DNA from: Candidatus Poribacteria bacterium
GTDB lineage: Bacteria; Poribacteria; WGA-4E; UBA9662
DNA length: 18,545 nt
Assembly (NCBI GenBank): GCA_002729015.1
Contig: PBVO01000118.1
Span: 1-18,545 of the forward strand
Direction of reading: 5' to 3'
Below are positions 1-7,710 of the stretch, piece after piece (within the stretch, counting starts at the first letter, position 1; the number at the start of each line of letters is the position of its first letter). Position numbers and translations under genes: made by a program. The notes under the pieces are model-generated. The model ran no database searches. It was given only the letters and a program-made list of their open reading frames with translations, and had not been told where the DNA came from.

Positions 1-87
1 TTCTGTTTGATCTGTTGTTTCTGTTTGATCTGTTTCTTCTGTTTGATCTGTTTCTTCTGTTTGATCTGTTTCTTCTGTTTGATCTGT
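1..87 (-). repeat. 18-bp in-frame tandem repeat coding ETDQTE
   Basis: Nearly five copies of an 18-bp unit (plus-strand form TTCTGTTTGATCTGTTTC) run head to tail to the left edge. Read on the minus strand they code for TDQTEE three times, TDQTET once and a final TDQTE that is cut by the window. The unit is a multiple of three, so copy-number change by slippage would keep the frame. DNA copies are almost identical, which suggests recent expansion or ongoing homogenisation. Confidence 0.95.
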
Positions 88-207
88 TTGCTTAGATAGT
101 TGTTGCAACTGATTATAATAAGGCAACAGACTTTGATTTTGAGCAAATGACAAAGAAGATAAAAAACAAAATAATAATGGAATGATCAAGCTCTGTTTCA
201 GAAGCAT
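1..207 (-). CDS. Secreted protein with hexapeptide repeats (partial, 3' end beyond window)
   Basis: An open frame of 69 codons starts at the ATG at 207 and is still open at base 1. A good ribosome site (ACGAGGGTACG-ATG) supports this start. Residues 1-22 form a classical Sec signal peptide (MLLKQSLII, a hydrophobic core, then SLSFA before Q23). Residues 23-39 (QNQSLLPYYNQLQQLSKQ region) are Gln-rich, and from residue 41 the protein consists of acidic Thr/Asp/Gln/Glu hexapeptides. It follows the exbB-exbD-exbD group on the same strand but is separated from it by a strong terminator, so it probably has its own promoter in 208-263, where I see no convincing boxes. It is not an obvious TonB, since a cleaved signal peptide replaces the N-terminal anchor. 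The function is unknown; the repeats may be an extended linker or surface stalk. Confidence 0.85.
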   Translation of the reverse strand, partial: MLLKQSLIIPLLFCFLSSLSFAQNQSLLPYYNQLQQLSKQTDQTEETDQTEETDQTEETDQTETTDQTE

Positions 208-263
208 CGTACCCTCGTAATTTGCTAATAGGATTGAGAATTCTAAAAAAATACGTATAAAAC

Positions 264-293
264 AAAAAAGGCAGCAAACTAATGTTTGCTGCC
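264..293 (-). terminator. Rho-independent terminator after the second exbD
   Basis: A perfect 10-bp stem (270-279 with 284-293, GGCAGCAAAC against GTTTGCTGCC) has a 4-nt loop and is followed on the minus strand by TTTTTT (269-264) and more T-rich sequence. It lies about 30 nt past the exbD stop codon and ends the exbB-exbD-exbD transcript. Confidence 0.92.
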
Positions 294-323
294 TTTCCAT
301 CCAATTAGGGAACGCTAGAAATG

Positions 324-734
324 TTACTTTTCTTCCCTAACTGCTAAGGCAATTTCTTGGCCATCTTCATTATCAAGCTGCAACTTAGCACGTTCCATCA
401 CATCGATAATAGTACCATGTTTGGCCCGCTTGTCGCCTTTGATAATCAGAGTACTAATATGATCCTTGTGTGAAGCAAGGAAACGTTCCATACTTTCTAG
501 GTCAAATACTTGATCATCAACAGCAATCTCATCATTTTGCCCGACAAATACGTTATATTTTTTTCGGGGAAATTCATGTTGTGTATCTGATCGTGGCAAG
601 GTAATAGTAAAGTTTGGTTCTACTTTCATGACTGCTGTCACCATAAAGAAAATCAGAAGCAGAAACACACAGTCGATCATTGGAGCCATTTGTAGCTCCG
701 TATCTCTGTCTTTTATACGTCTTTTAATAGCCAT
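324..734 (-). CDS. exbD: ExbD/TolR family proton-channel subunit (second copy)
   Basis: This is a 136-residue biopolymer transport protein of the ExbD/TolR family, which works with ExbB in the inner membrane to turn proton flow into force on a periplasmic or outer-membrane partner. A short cytoplasmic N-terminus (MAIKRRIKDRD) leads into one transmembrane helix (about 18-37, MAPMIDCVFLLLIFFMV); Asp21 is in the place of the essential proton-carrying Asp of ExbD. Residues 40-136 form the periplasmic domain, with the beta-strand IDVMERAKLQ region typical of the family. The start at 734 has AAGGAG about 13 nt upstream. The gene lies 24 nt after the first exbD and is followed by a terminator. The two ExbD copies share the membrane segment almost exactly but differ in the periplasmic part, so they may form a heteromeric pair. 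Confidence 0.95.
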   Translation of the reverse strand: MAIKRRIKDRDTELQMAPMIDCVFLLLIFFMVTAVMKVEPNFTITLPRSDTQHEFPRKKYNVFVGQNDEIAVDDQVFDLESMERFLASHKDHISTLIIKGDKRAKHGTIIDVMERAKLQLDNEDGQEIALAVREEK

Positions 735-758
735 ATTATTAGTAATTCTCCTTTTGGC

Positions 759-1181
759 TTATTCTCTGGCAACCACAGCGAAACCAATTTTTACAATACC
801 TGACTGTTTAGCAACATCCATTACTCGGACAACTTGCTCATGCATTACGTCTCGCTCAGACTGAATAATTAACATACTTTTCATTTCATCAGGCTTATTA
901 ACAAGCATATTAAATAGATCATCAAACTGAACAACGTCTTCATTAAGCATCATCGTACCTTGGTATTGGCCTGCATCCGGGTTTGCAACCCTGATGATTA
1001 ATCCTTTCGGTTTGTTTGGATTTGGCTTTCCTGGAGGTGGCAACTGGACCCGAAGTCCCGGCATTGGTGCAAAGGTTGTGGCAACCATAAAGAAAATCAA
1101 GAGCAAGAACACACAGTCGATCATTGGAGCCATATCCATTTCAACTGATTTTGACTTTCTCCCTTCTTTTATTGCTGGCAT
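759..1181 (-). CDS. exbD: ExbD/TolR family proton-channel subunit (first copy)
   Basis: This 140-residue ExbD/TolR protein has a cytoplasmic N-terminus, one transmembrane helix (about 19-38) with the conserved Asp22 in MIDCVFLLLIFF, and a periplasmic domain. After the helix comes a proline-rich linker (LPPPGKPNPNKPKG) that the downstream copy lacks. The ATG at 1181 is preceded by AGAGGT at good spacing. It sits between exbB (73 nt upstream) and the second exbD (24 nt downstream) and is surely co-transcribed with them. The membrane-helix DNA is nearly identical to that of the second copy, showing tandem duplication or gene conversion. Confidence 0.95.
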   Translation of the reverse strand: MPAIKEGRKSKSVEMDMAPMIDCVFLLLIFFMVATTFAPMPGLRVQLPPPGKPNPNKPKGLIIRVANPDAGQYQGTMMLNEDVVQFDDLFNMLVNKPDEMKSMLIIQSERDVMHEQVVRVMDVAKQSGIVKIGFAVVARE

Positions 1182-1254
1182 ATCTTTACCTCTATTTAGC
1201 AGAACTGAAGAGTTGACAGTTGCCCCCCTTCAGCTCGCTATAATACGATTTATC

Positions 1255-2244
1255 CTACTTGCCTTGGCTCGAAACTAAAGCATTTACAACTTCAGCTGAG
1301 GCGATTTCAATCTGATTAATTTTTCCATTTACTTGGGAATCAAATGCGTTGAAGCCAATCAAACATGGGATGGCAATTGTCAAACCACCTGCTGTTGTTA
1401 AGAGTGCCTGAGAAATACCACCAGCCAATTCTTGTGGATCTCCAGTTCCTTCTAAGGCAATAGTTGTAAACGCACTGATCATACCTGTTACAGTACCCAG
1501 AAGACCGAAAAGTGGTGAAATCGCAGCAATTGTACTCAAAACTACTAGGTTAGATTCTAATTCTGGAATTTCAGTCAAACTTGCTTCCGAGAAACTTTCC
1601 ATAATTTCTTCCTTAGAAACATTTCGATCTTCAACTTGAGCTTGACTATATTGTAACAAGCCAGCCTTCAGTACGTTGGCAACTGGACCGCCAGCTTCTT
1701 CACAAGTCGAAACTGCTTCCATCGTATTTCCATTTCGAACAGAGTCCGTCACACTAGCTAGTAGTTGATCAAATGGAATAGTTGAGCTATTAGATCCTAA
1801 AAAGCTAATCAGACGCTCGATGATGAAGGTAATAGCTAAAACGGAGCAGATAAGAAGTGGCCAGAAAACAAAGCCAAATTTCTGGAAGAAAGTTACCACC
1901 GTGTCTTTTTTGGTAATTTTCAAATCTTGGAAGTGATCACCACCCGCAATAACAGTAACGGCCTTGAATCCTTGTCTACTTCCATAAGTAGCCTTACTAA
2001 TAGTAAACAAATAACGACCAGGCTGAACATTTTCCATTCGATAGGAACCAGCTTCGTCTGTTGTAGCTCTCTCTTCATTTCCACTAGTTCCAACAATAAT
2101 AACTTCTACTCCAGCAACAGGGTTTCTTTGACTAGTTGTATCTAATACTTGGCCACGGACGATTCCAGTAGTAGAATCTTGAGCAAAGCTCAAGCTGGCA
2201 AAAACCAGAAGCACCAGGGCTAGTGTCAAACTCAAACGTTTCAT
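1255..2244 (-). CDS. exbB: ExbB/TolQ/MotA proton channel with N-terminal carboxypeptidase-regulatory-like domain
   Basis: This 329-residue protein is larger than a usual ExbB (about 220-245) because of an N-terminal extension. Residues 1-21 are a signal peptide (SLSFA before Q22). Residues about 28-112 look like a CarboxypepD_reg beta-sandwich (G-x-V-x-G-Q-V-L-D-T start, P-V-A-G-V-E-V, T-D-E-A-G-S-Y, V-Q-P-G-R-Y). The ExbB core follows: TM1 about 124-143, a cytoplasmic stretch, TM2 about 231-262 with GLLGTVTGMI, and TM3 about 278-301 with the Thr-rich LLTTAGGLTIAIP. With the two ExbD proteins it should form an inner-membrane proton channel whose extra domain projects into the periplasm. The ATG has AGGAGAG just upstream. 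The outer-membrane protein upstream is separated by a terminator, so exbB probably has a promoter of its own in 2245-2430, which I could not define. No TonB is visible. Confidence 0.93.
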   Translation of the reverse strand: MKRLSLTLALVLLVFASLSFAQDSTTGIVRGQVLDTTSQRNPVAGVEVIIVGTSGNEERATTDEAGSYRMENVQPGRYLFTISKATYGSRQGFKAVTVIAGGDHFQDLKITKKDTVVTFFQKFGFVFWPLLICSVLAITFIIERLISFLGSNSSTIPFDQLLASVTDSVRNGNTMEAVSTCEEAGGPVANVLKAGLLQYSQAQVEDRNVSKEEIMESFSEASLTEIPELESNLVVLSTIAAISPLFGLLGTVTGMISAFTTIALEGTGDPQELAGGISQALLTTAGGLTIAIPCLIGFNAFDSQVNGKINQIEIASAEVVNALVSSQGK

Positions 2245-2430
2245 TCATTCTCTCCTAGATAAAAATAAATAATGTAGTCTCGGTAAATGGTTAGAATCTA
2301 AAAAATCTCCCACAAAGGTAATAACCCCTGAGGGAATACAAAGTTTCGGTCAATCCCCTACCCACTAAAAAACATGGGTCATCCAGTGCAACAAATATCG
2401 GTCGACCTCCCAATCTTTTGGGGAAGTTGG

Positions 2431-2482
2431 TCAGGCAAACAAAAAAGCCCTCTGAAACCAGAGGGCTTTTTTGTTTGCCTGA
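2431..2482 (-). terminator. Very long perfect hairpin terminator after the large outer-membrane protein
   Basis: A 24-bp perfect inverted repeat (2431-2454 with 2459-2482) has a 4-nt loop. The core is AGCCCTCTG/CAGAGGGCT followed by TTTTTTGTTTGCC. Because the A/T runs are part of the stem, the hairpin can act on both strands. It begins 4 nt after the stop codon of the 2487-5891 gene. The remaining 2245-2430 contains two small hairpins (ACCCA/TGGGT and CCC/GGG) but no gene and no clear promoter. Confidence 0.93.
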
Positions 2483-2486
2483 GATC

Positions 2487-5400
2487 CTAGAATCCCATCA
2501 TTGCTCTGACGAAGGTTGTGTTACTTCGGCTCTTAACACTTGTAGGTTCGTTATTAGCATCAAAGTAACCATCTTTCGCTACTGGGTCATCTGGTGTCCA
2601 CATAATAGTCGTTCGTCTGAATCCAGCTAGAACCACGATATTGAAACCAAGCCATTCGCCACGGTTAATCGCTTGAAGCTCAAGTATTCTGGTTCTTAGA
2701 TGCTTACGGTAAAGCAACGGAACTGGTTCATCGTCTGGAAATTTCTCCAAGAACTTCTTGAAGCTATCATCTCTATTAGTGAACTTTCTGTTCTGATAAC
2801 CAGCAATGACGTTCATACGCTGCGTGAACTGGTAATCAACTCTAAAACCTTTTATATCTTCACGGCTTTTCCTGTTATAGCGGAGATACTCCACTGGTTC
2901 AGGATCCGTTGGAACATAAATCTTAGCATTTAAAGTTTTTGGAATTTCGTCAGCCTTTCGGTCGAAAGCTTTATCCCAAATGAACTTAACCATCGGAGTC
3001 AGAGTTAAATCTTCACCAACTTTATCAAAGTATGGTAATTCACCCAGGGGTATTTCATACTTCGCTTTCAGAATAGAAACCTGAGTTCTGGCCGTTTTAC
3101 TGGCATAGCGACGTGTTTTCCAATTTTCCTTGTTGTGGTCTAAGCCTGTGCCGTCAGGATCAGCATTAGCAGCGAGCTTTCCACCTTCCAACTTGACTGG
3201 AGTTTGCCCCATATCAGGATAAATGGTAGAAGCGCGCTTGTCTCCATCAGCACGAACCTGCTCGATTGGAACCATGAAATCAACACGCTCATTACGCTCA
3301 GTATCTTCCATATCCAAAGCAATGGCCTCGTTATCATCCGGTGAGAATTGTTTCTGGATCCGGACTAAAAACTTAGTTTCTAGCGTCAAACCTGGAATTT
3401 GTGTGAAGAGGAACTGAAGTGTTGATGTGTTAACACGAGCATTGTAATAGTCAAGCTCATCCTGGACACTTTCAGCTTCTTGCCCGCCAATAAACAGCGT
3501 AATTGAGTAGTCTGGGATGTCATCTCGTACACGGACAAACCGATTTTGGAACAAGATCGTACCAAACGATGGAATGTCTCGCTGATAGTTAACATGCAGA
3601 TACCTATTATTGTTACGGCGTGCACTTGAAACTTCACGCTCATTTAACCAGCCAGCTTTGACGGTCAGGTTGTCGAGAACATCGTAACTGGCGGTTAAGT
3701 GGTAACCTCTTCGGTTAATACCGTACTCGTACTCTGGTTCATAATCATCTTCCAAAGAATCAATGATCCCATTATTGTTAAGGTCAATCAAATCATCAAA
3801 AACTGGAGGATCAGCTTCGAAAACCAAGAAGTCTTCTTGATAGTCCAAGATACCATTTTGGTCCCGGTCATCGGCTTGAGGTAGGACACCATCAAAGTCG
3901 ATGTCATCTGGCCAATCGTCATCATCATCGTCATCTTCGATCAGCATGTAGTTGACTTCGTCATAAGGATCAAATTCTGACCCTGATTCCGGAGTTCTTG
4001 GTAACGAATAGGGTTGATCTCGATCGGTATTAGCACCAAAGTTTCTGTAAGTGGTAGTATAGCCTGGGTCAACATGATAAACGGCCTGCTCCAAGTACAG
4101 CGGTCGCTGAGCAACTTCAAAACGCTGTCTCAAATTGACGAACCAAGCCTTCTCTCTTTGCATTTCCCCATCATCATTTGGAGAACCGCCAAGTTTGGCC
4201 TCAAATGATTCACCGTCAGTGTCAGCATATGTTCTGATGCCATTAGCATCAACGACATGACCTGTTTTGGGGTCCTTGCTAACATTTGCGCCATAACCTG
4301 GATCAGATTCTTCTTCGGCCCCGACGGCTAAACGGCTAAACCCAATATTATTTTTGGAAACAGTTGGGTATTGTTTAAACTTACCGTTGACTGAATAATG
4401 AGCTCGGATAAAGACGTTCTTGACGGTCCCTTCGAGGTCAATACCATACAACGTAGCTGCGCGTGCAGCACCAAACTGATAGCGAATTTTCTTCTGTGTA
4501 TCTTTCCACATATCAGGGTTTTGCTGCTGATTTTCCCGATCGTCCTGAAAATCGCTAGTCTGCCCATAGTTTCCGGGTGCTTGAATAACATCCCGATAAG
4601 GCATGTCAATGTGTCCGTCAGCAGTCTTGATCCATTCAGCCAATAACGGATCATCCGCATTCATGTTGGCCTTACTGAATCCTTGAACCACGATATTATA
4701 GTCACCGGCCACATCCATTTCGAATTCAACATTTTTGACTGTATGAATGTCTATATCGTTTTTAGCGAAATCGAAGACATAAGCCATCATGTCAAAGCCT
4801 TCAACGAGCTTATAGTCGCCGGCTTCGATCAATTTACTGCCAGGTACGGCAACAACTTCGCTCATGTCAACTTCGATAGCGGGCAGCGTTTCAGCGGGTT
4901 TAGGGGTTGGCTTTCCAGGACGTTTGCCTTCCTTAATTTCTTCCGGCGTGAGTGGCTCTGGCTCTTCCATTTCTTGGGTAGTAACCGTAACTTTTATAGA
5001 TTTAACAGCTGCTCCAACTCCACCTTTCATGTAATCAGCATGCTTAGCCGGATCAAAAACACTAAAGACTGCTGCGTGGTTATCCTCAGGTGAATCATCT
5101 CGGAAAACTATTGCAATCTGCTCCGGCGGAGTGTTTGCCACAGTACCCATCATTGGGTTTTCAACACGCTCAGGGTGTTCTTTATGAAGGTTGATATAAG
5201 TCACACCTACTCGGAAAACATCACCCAATAATCCCTGTGCACGGAAACCGACCAAGCGTGCATTTTCGATGTGGCGCATGCCGGCATCCTCATTCAATCC
5301 GTTTCGTCGCCCAAGTGTCGGAGCTAAGTTAGCTGCTGCATCCGAAAGCTTAACTGGGTTCGAAATACGGGAATTGAGAAGGGTAAAAAGATGACGTTCC

Positions 5401-5891
5401 TGAGAGAAGGACAAATCCCATCGAAAACCATCAAATTCAGTCTTGTAAATGATGTAACGGTTAGGGAATAACGTTGAGGGTTTTATCCTCATATCATCGC
5501 CGATTGCGAATTCAACGTGTCTGCCCTTAAAGCTGTCTTCTGTTAGGACTGTACGGTCCAACTGAGCACTAAAGCGCTCACTGTCTAGTTGGCCGGTCCA
5601 ACCGACAACCAACTCACCATTTTGGTCAAACTCCTTCATTTCACGGTAGTTATAAACTTCATTACCTTCCAAGAGTTCTTTACCGAACAAGTCATAGAAG
5701 AATTGTGGCTCTTCTTCCAATTGGAATCGGGCCGAAAATTTGGCTTGGCCTTCAATCGTCTGAAGCAGTGGTTCTTGTGGGCCGAGGCTCTGTGGTGCTA
5801 GAGCACCACTACAACCGTACAGAAAGATCAGCCCGATTGTTCCCACCACAGCAAACAAGCCATTAAAAAAAGAATGCTTAGATACACTCAT
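2487..5891 (-). CDS. Large putative outer-membrane lipoprotein with EF-hand loops and beta-barrel-like C-terminus
   Basis: The 1134-residue product starts with a lipoprotein signal peptide (lipobox L-Y-G-C, Cys27), so it is probably lipid-anchored. Alternating polar/aromatic strands at about 100-250 and again in the last 450 residues, ending in a short MMGF-type aromatic C-terminus, look like outer-membrane beta-barrel or beta-rich sheet; this is an inference. Residues about 305-335 are Pro/Glu-rich. Residues about 645-660 hold a run of seven aspartates, followed by two canonical EF-hand/thrombospondin-3-type loops, DRDQNGILDYQE (about 677) and DLNNNGIIDSLE (about 705), which should bind calcium. 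The ATG at 5891 has AAGGAGG upstream. The next genes on the strand are exbB-exbD-exbD, so an energised partner role is possible. I recognise no family and assign no function. Confidence 0.88.
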   Translation of the reverse strand: MSVSKHSFFNGLFAVVGTIGLIFLYGCSGALAPQSLGPQEPLLQTIEGQAKFSARFQLEEEPQFFYDLFGKELLEGNEVYNYREMKEFDQNGELVVGWTGQLDSERFSAQLDRTVLTEDSFKGRHVEFAIGDDMRIKPSTLFPNRYIIYKTEFDGFRWDLSFSQERHLFTLLNSRISNPVKLSDAAANLAPTLGRRNGLNEDAGMRHIENARLVGFRAQGLLGDVFRVGVTYINLHKEHPERVENPMMGTVANTPPEQIAIVFRDDSPEDNHAAVFSVFDPAKHADYMKGGVGAAVKSIKVTVTTQEMEEPEPLTPEEIKEGKRPGKPTPKPAETLPAIEVDMSEVVAVPGSKLIEAGDYKLVEGFDMMAYVFDFAKNDIDIHTVKNVEFEMDVAGDYNIVVQGFSKANMNADDPLLAEWIKTADGHIDMPYRDVIQAPGNYGQTSDFQDDRENQQQNPDMWKDTQKKIRYQFGAARAATLYGIDLEGTVKNVFIRAHYSVNGKFKQYPTVSKNNIGFSRLAVGAEEESDPGYGANVSKDPKTGHVVDANGIRTYADTDGESFEAKLGGSPNDDGEMQREKAWFVNLRQRFEVAQRPLYLEQAVYHVDPGYTTTYRNFGANTDRDQPYSLPRTPESGSEFDPYDEVNYMLIEDDDDDDDWPDDIDFDGVLPQADDRDQNGILDYQEDFLVFEADPPVFDDLIDLNNNGIIDSLEDDYEPEYEYGINRRGYHLTASYDVLDNLTVKAGWLNEREVSSARRNNNRYLHVNYQRDIPSFGTILFQNRFVRVRDDIPDYSITLFIGGQEAESVQDELDYYNARVNTSTLQFLFTQIPGLTLETKFLVRIQKQFSPDDNEAIALDMEDTERNERVDFMVPIEQVRADGDKRASTIYPDMGQTPVKLEGGKLAANADPDGTGLDHNKENWKTRRYASKTARTQVSILKAKYEIPLGELPYFDKVGEDLTLTPMVKFIWDKAFDRKADEIPKTLNAKIYVPTDPEPVEYLRYNRKSREDIKGFRVDYQFTQRMNVIAGYQNRKFTNRDDSFKKFLEKFPDDEPVPLLYRKHLRTRILELQAINRGEWLGFNIVVLAGFRRTTIMWTPDDPVAKDGYFDANNEPTSVKSRSNTTFVRAMMGF

Positions 5892-5932
5892 TAGTTTTGT
5901 TCGCCTCCTTGAGGGACATAACGATTTTACTA

Positions 5933-5961
5933 TTTTTAAGAGACAAAGAATAAGCCGTCAA
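5933..5961 (-). promoter_or_regulatory. Sigma70-like promoter close to the outer-membrane protein gene
   Basis: On the minus strand TTGACG (5961-5956) and TAAAAA (5938-5933) are spaced by 17 bp, giving a start near 5926 and a leader of about 35 nt before the ATG at 5891. A GTCAACG direct repeat 18 bp apart (5957-5963 and 5975-5981) overlaps the -35 and could be an operator. The match is moderate. Confidence 0.45.
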
Positions 5962-6049
5962 CGCCAACTCGAAAGTCAACGTTACAACATCCAACTTAAA
6001 TCGCTTAAACGAAACTTTATTTGGTTCACTTGATAAAGAATACACGCCG

Positions 6050-6068
6050 AAAAAGACTTGCTAGTCTT
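6050..6068 (-). terminator. Weak hairpin plus U-tract in the leader between wzz-like gene and outer-membrane protein
   Basis: On the minus strand AAGACT-AGCA-AGTCTT is followed by TTT. The 6-bp stem is short, so this is a weak terminator or attenuator. It lies about 110 nt past the candidate start from the 6185-6213 promoter and upstream of the 5933-5961 promoter. Confidence 0.35.
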
Positions 6069-6184
6069 CATGTGGACGGTATCATAAAACGCCTAATAAA
6101 CATGAATGGCGAATGAATAAATATATGAATGATGCCGAAAGGAAACAGGGGATAGACTACCCCCCCAAATCCAAGCCAGCGCCT

Positions 6185-6213
6185 AAGATAACACTATTTA
6201 TATTTTCTGTCAA
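6185..6213 (-). promoter_or_regulatory. Sigma70-like promoter just after the wzz-like gene
   Basis: A perfect TTGACA (6213-6208) and TATCTT (6190-6185) are separated by exactly 17 bp on the minus strand, 17 nt past the stop codon of the 6230-7681 gene. The predicted start near 6178 would give a 287-nt leader to the outer-membrane protein gene or a short RNA ending at the hairpin at 6068-6050. The leader contains a C/G-rich hairpin (GGGG/CCCC around 6149-6165) and CGCC/GGCG pairing around 6088-6110. I see no protein gene in 5892-6229. Confidence 0.55.
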
Positions 6214-6229
6214 GATTTTTCTACAAACA

Positions 6230-7681
6230 TCAAAACCGTACTTCTTCACCTTCGATGAAGTCATCAGACGAAAACAAATATTCACTCATTAGTGCTACAG
6301 ATAAACCTAAAGAAAGGCCGATGATTCCTGCGATTGCCACTATTAGTTTCAAGCGTGGTGCAACTACTACCTTACGGGGCACAGCTGAATCGACAATTTC
6401 TATCCCACCCTTGATATTTCTTTTTGTTTTATTCTGCCGCCAGAACTCAGATTCTGCCATCAAAACTTCAGCTTCTAAACTTTGCCTGTAGACTTCTTTG
6501 CTTAAATCAGAAACAGCCGATATTTTCCGATTCAACTGCAGATAAGTCAATTCACTTTCTGGAATTTTTTCAAAAATTTTCGCAACACGTTTTTCAACAG
6601 CCGAACGCTGTCTAGCAATCACGGCCAAACTGCTTTCAGCTGTAGCTAAAATTGACTGCTGAGATAACAACTTTTCTTGTAAACTAGCATGAACCGGAGA
6701 TATGCTCCATGTTTCATTTGCTACTTGTAGAGGTTTACCAGTATCAAACAGAGCTAGCTCTCTGTCTAGTCGCTCGATTTGGGCTCGATGTGCCAAAACT
6801 TCTTTGGAATTCTGCCCAAGCTTGGCTTCCAAACCTGACAAGTCAATTTTGAGCGCAGTTACACGCTCATTGTACTGGGACCATATCGGATCTAGGTTAG
6901 CTGTTTCAGACGTTTTCGCGAATTCCGAATGATTCTTCAACTCGTTCCTAAGCCTAATCAACTCGTTCTTTGCTGCATATGTAATACGATTGAATTCCGC
7001 CTCAGCTTTTACTAACTCAGCTTGCTCTGCCAAAGCGTTTGCCACTTTAGCTTGCCAAACAACAGGGCTTCCCCTATCAAGGGCGAAATCAAAGGCTTTT
7101 TCTTCCTGCTCGCGAATTTCAGCGGACAAATCAGCTAGTTTTTTATGCAAGAATGCCCTACGGTGTTCGGTACGCGAAAAGTCTTCATTCTCACGCATAT
7201 CCTGCAAGTTCCAGACTAGCTGATTGGTTAAAGCTGCTGCAAGTCGGGCTCCACCTTTGTCTTCTCTAACCCGAAGAGAAACCTCTATAAAATCTGTGTC
7301 TGGCAGGCTTTTAGCCGACAGGTTTTTTTTTAACTGCCCTAATGCTGGAACGCGCTCAAGTTCCATGGCACCGGTTTCTTCTAATTCTTGAAGAGCGAAC
7401 TTAATAGTCGAATCAGCTGAAAAGCGTTGTTTAATTGTGTCAATTTCACCTCGATTAAGCCCTCCAGACAAAACACTTTGAAACACACTTGCTGAGGATG
7501 CACTACTAGCTGAAGCCGGTTGTATTAGCAAGATCAAGGTTGAGGCTACGTAATCCTTGGGTAAACGGAGGCCAACTATTAGGCTGCAACCAACCGTCAC
7601 GATTAAGCAGAGACAAATCACAAAATCATGTTTTTTAATGACACCAAGGTAATTTCGTAATTGGGCGCTAGTTGACATCAT
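6230..7681 (-). CDS. Wzz/GumC-type polysaccharide co-polymerase (chain-length determinant)
   Basis: This 483-residue inner-membrane protein has the layout of polysaccharide co-polymerases: TM1 at about 19-39, a long periplasmic, coiled-coil-rich region (about 160-420, many heptad-like Ala/Leu/Glu stretches), a GNVR-like segment (PESELTYLQLNRKIS, about 380-395) and TM2 at about 443-466 preceded by a proline-containing stretch (VDSAVPRKVVVAPRLK). Such proteins set chain length or aid export of exopolysaccharide or O-antigen. It ends 17 residues after TM2, with no BY-kinase domain, so a kinase partner, if any, is elsewhere. It is last in the minus-strand operon, 29 nt after the lipoprotein gene. 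There is no strong ribosome site; two ATG codons in a row begin the frame, and either may be used. No glycosyltransferase or flippase gene is nearby. Confidence 0.88.
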   Translation of the reverse strand: MMSTSAQLRNYLGVIKKHDFVICLCLIVTVGCSLIVGLRLPKDYVASTLILLIQPASASSASSASVFQSVLSGGLNRGEIDTIKQRFSADSTIKFALQELEETGAMELERVPALGQLKKNLSAKSLPDTDFIEVSLRVREDKGGARLAAALTNQLVWNLQDMRENEDFSRTEHRRAFLHKKLADLSAEIREQEEKAFDFALDRGSPVVWQAKVANALAEQAELVKAEAEFNRITYAAKNELIRLRNELKNHSEFAKTSETANLDPIWSQYNERVTALKIDLSGLEAKLGQNSKEVLAHRAQIERLDRELALFDTGKPLQVANETWSISPVHASLQEKLLSQQSILATAESSLAVIARQRSAVEKRVAKIFEKIPESELTYLQLNRKISAVSDLSKEVYRQSLEAEVLMAESEFWRQNKTKRNIKGGIEIVDSAVPRKVVVAPRLKLIVAIAGIIGLSLGLSVALMSEYLFSSDDFIEGEEVRF

Positions 7682-7710
7682 TTGATTAGGCTTATCAGAT
7701 GAAGTAGAAC

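Noticed and set aside
1..87. CRISPR array
   Set aside because: The 18-bp units are contiguous with no spacers and are in frame with a signal-peptide protein.
1..207. Annotation of the left-edge protein as TonB
   Set aside because: It follows exbB-exbD, but it has a cleavable signal peptide and no Pro/Lys-rich spanning region, and a terminator separates it from exbD.
113..304. Minus-strand frame of 63 codons
   Set aside because: It begins just past the terminator hairpin's outer side, reads through the hairpin, and overlaps the signal-peptide gene at 207 in another frame; it has no ribosome site.
2245..2430. Promoter for exbB
   Set aside because: TTGACC near 2357 has no -10 at the right distance, and a TTTACC/TTTTAT pair would leave almost no leader before the ribosome site, so I could not support one.
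4683..5093. Plus-strand frame of 136 codons inside the outer-membrane protein gene
   Set aside because: Shadow of a clear 1134-residue coding frame; no ribosome site or recognisable domain.
6125..6293. Plus-strand small frame beginning MNDAERKQG across the gap and wzz-like 3' end
   Set aside because: No ribosome site or promoter; it runs antisense into the wzz-like gene.
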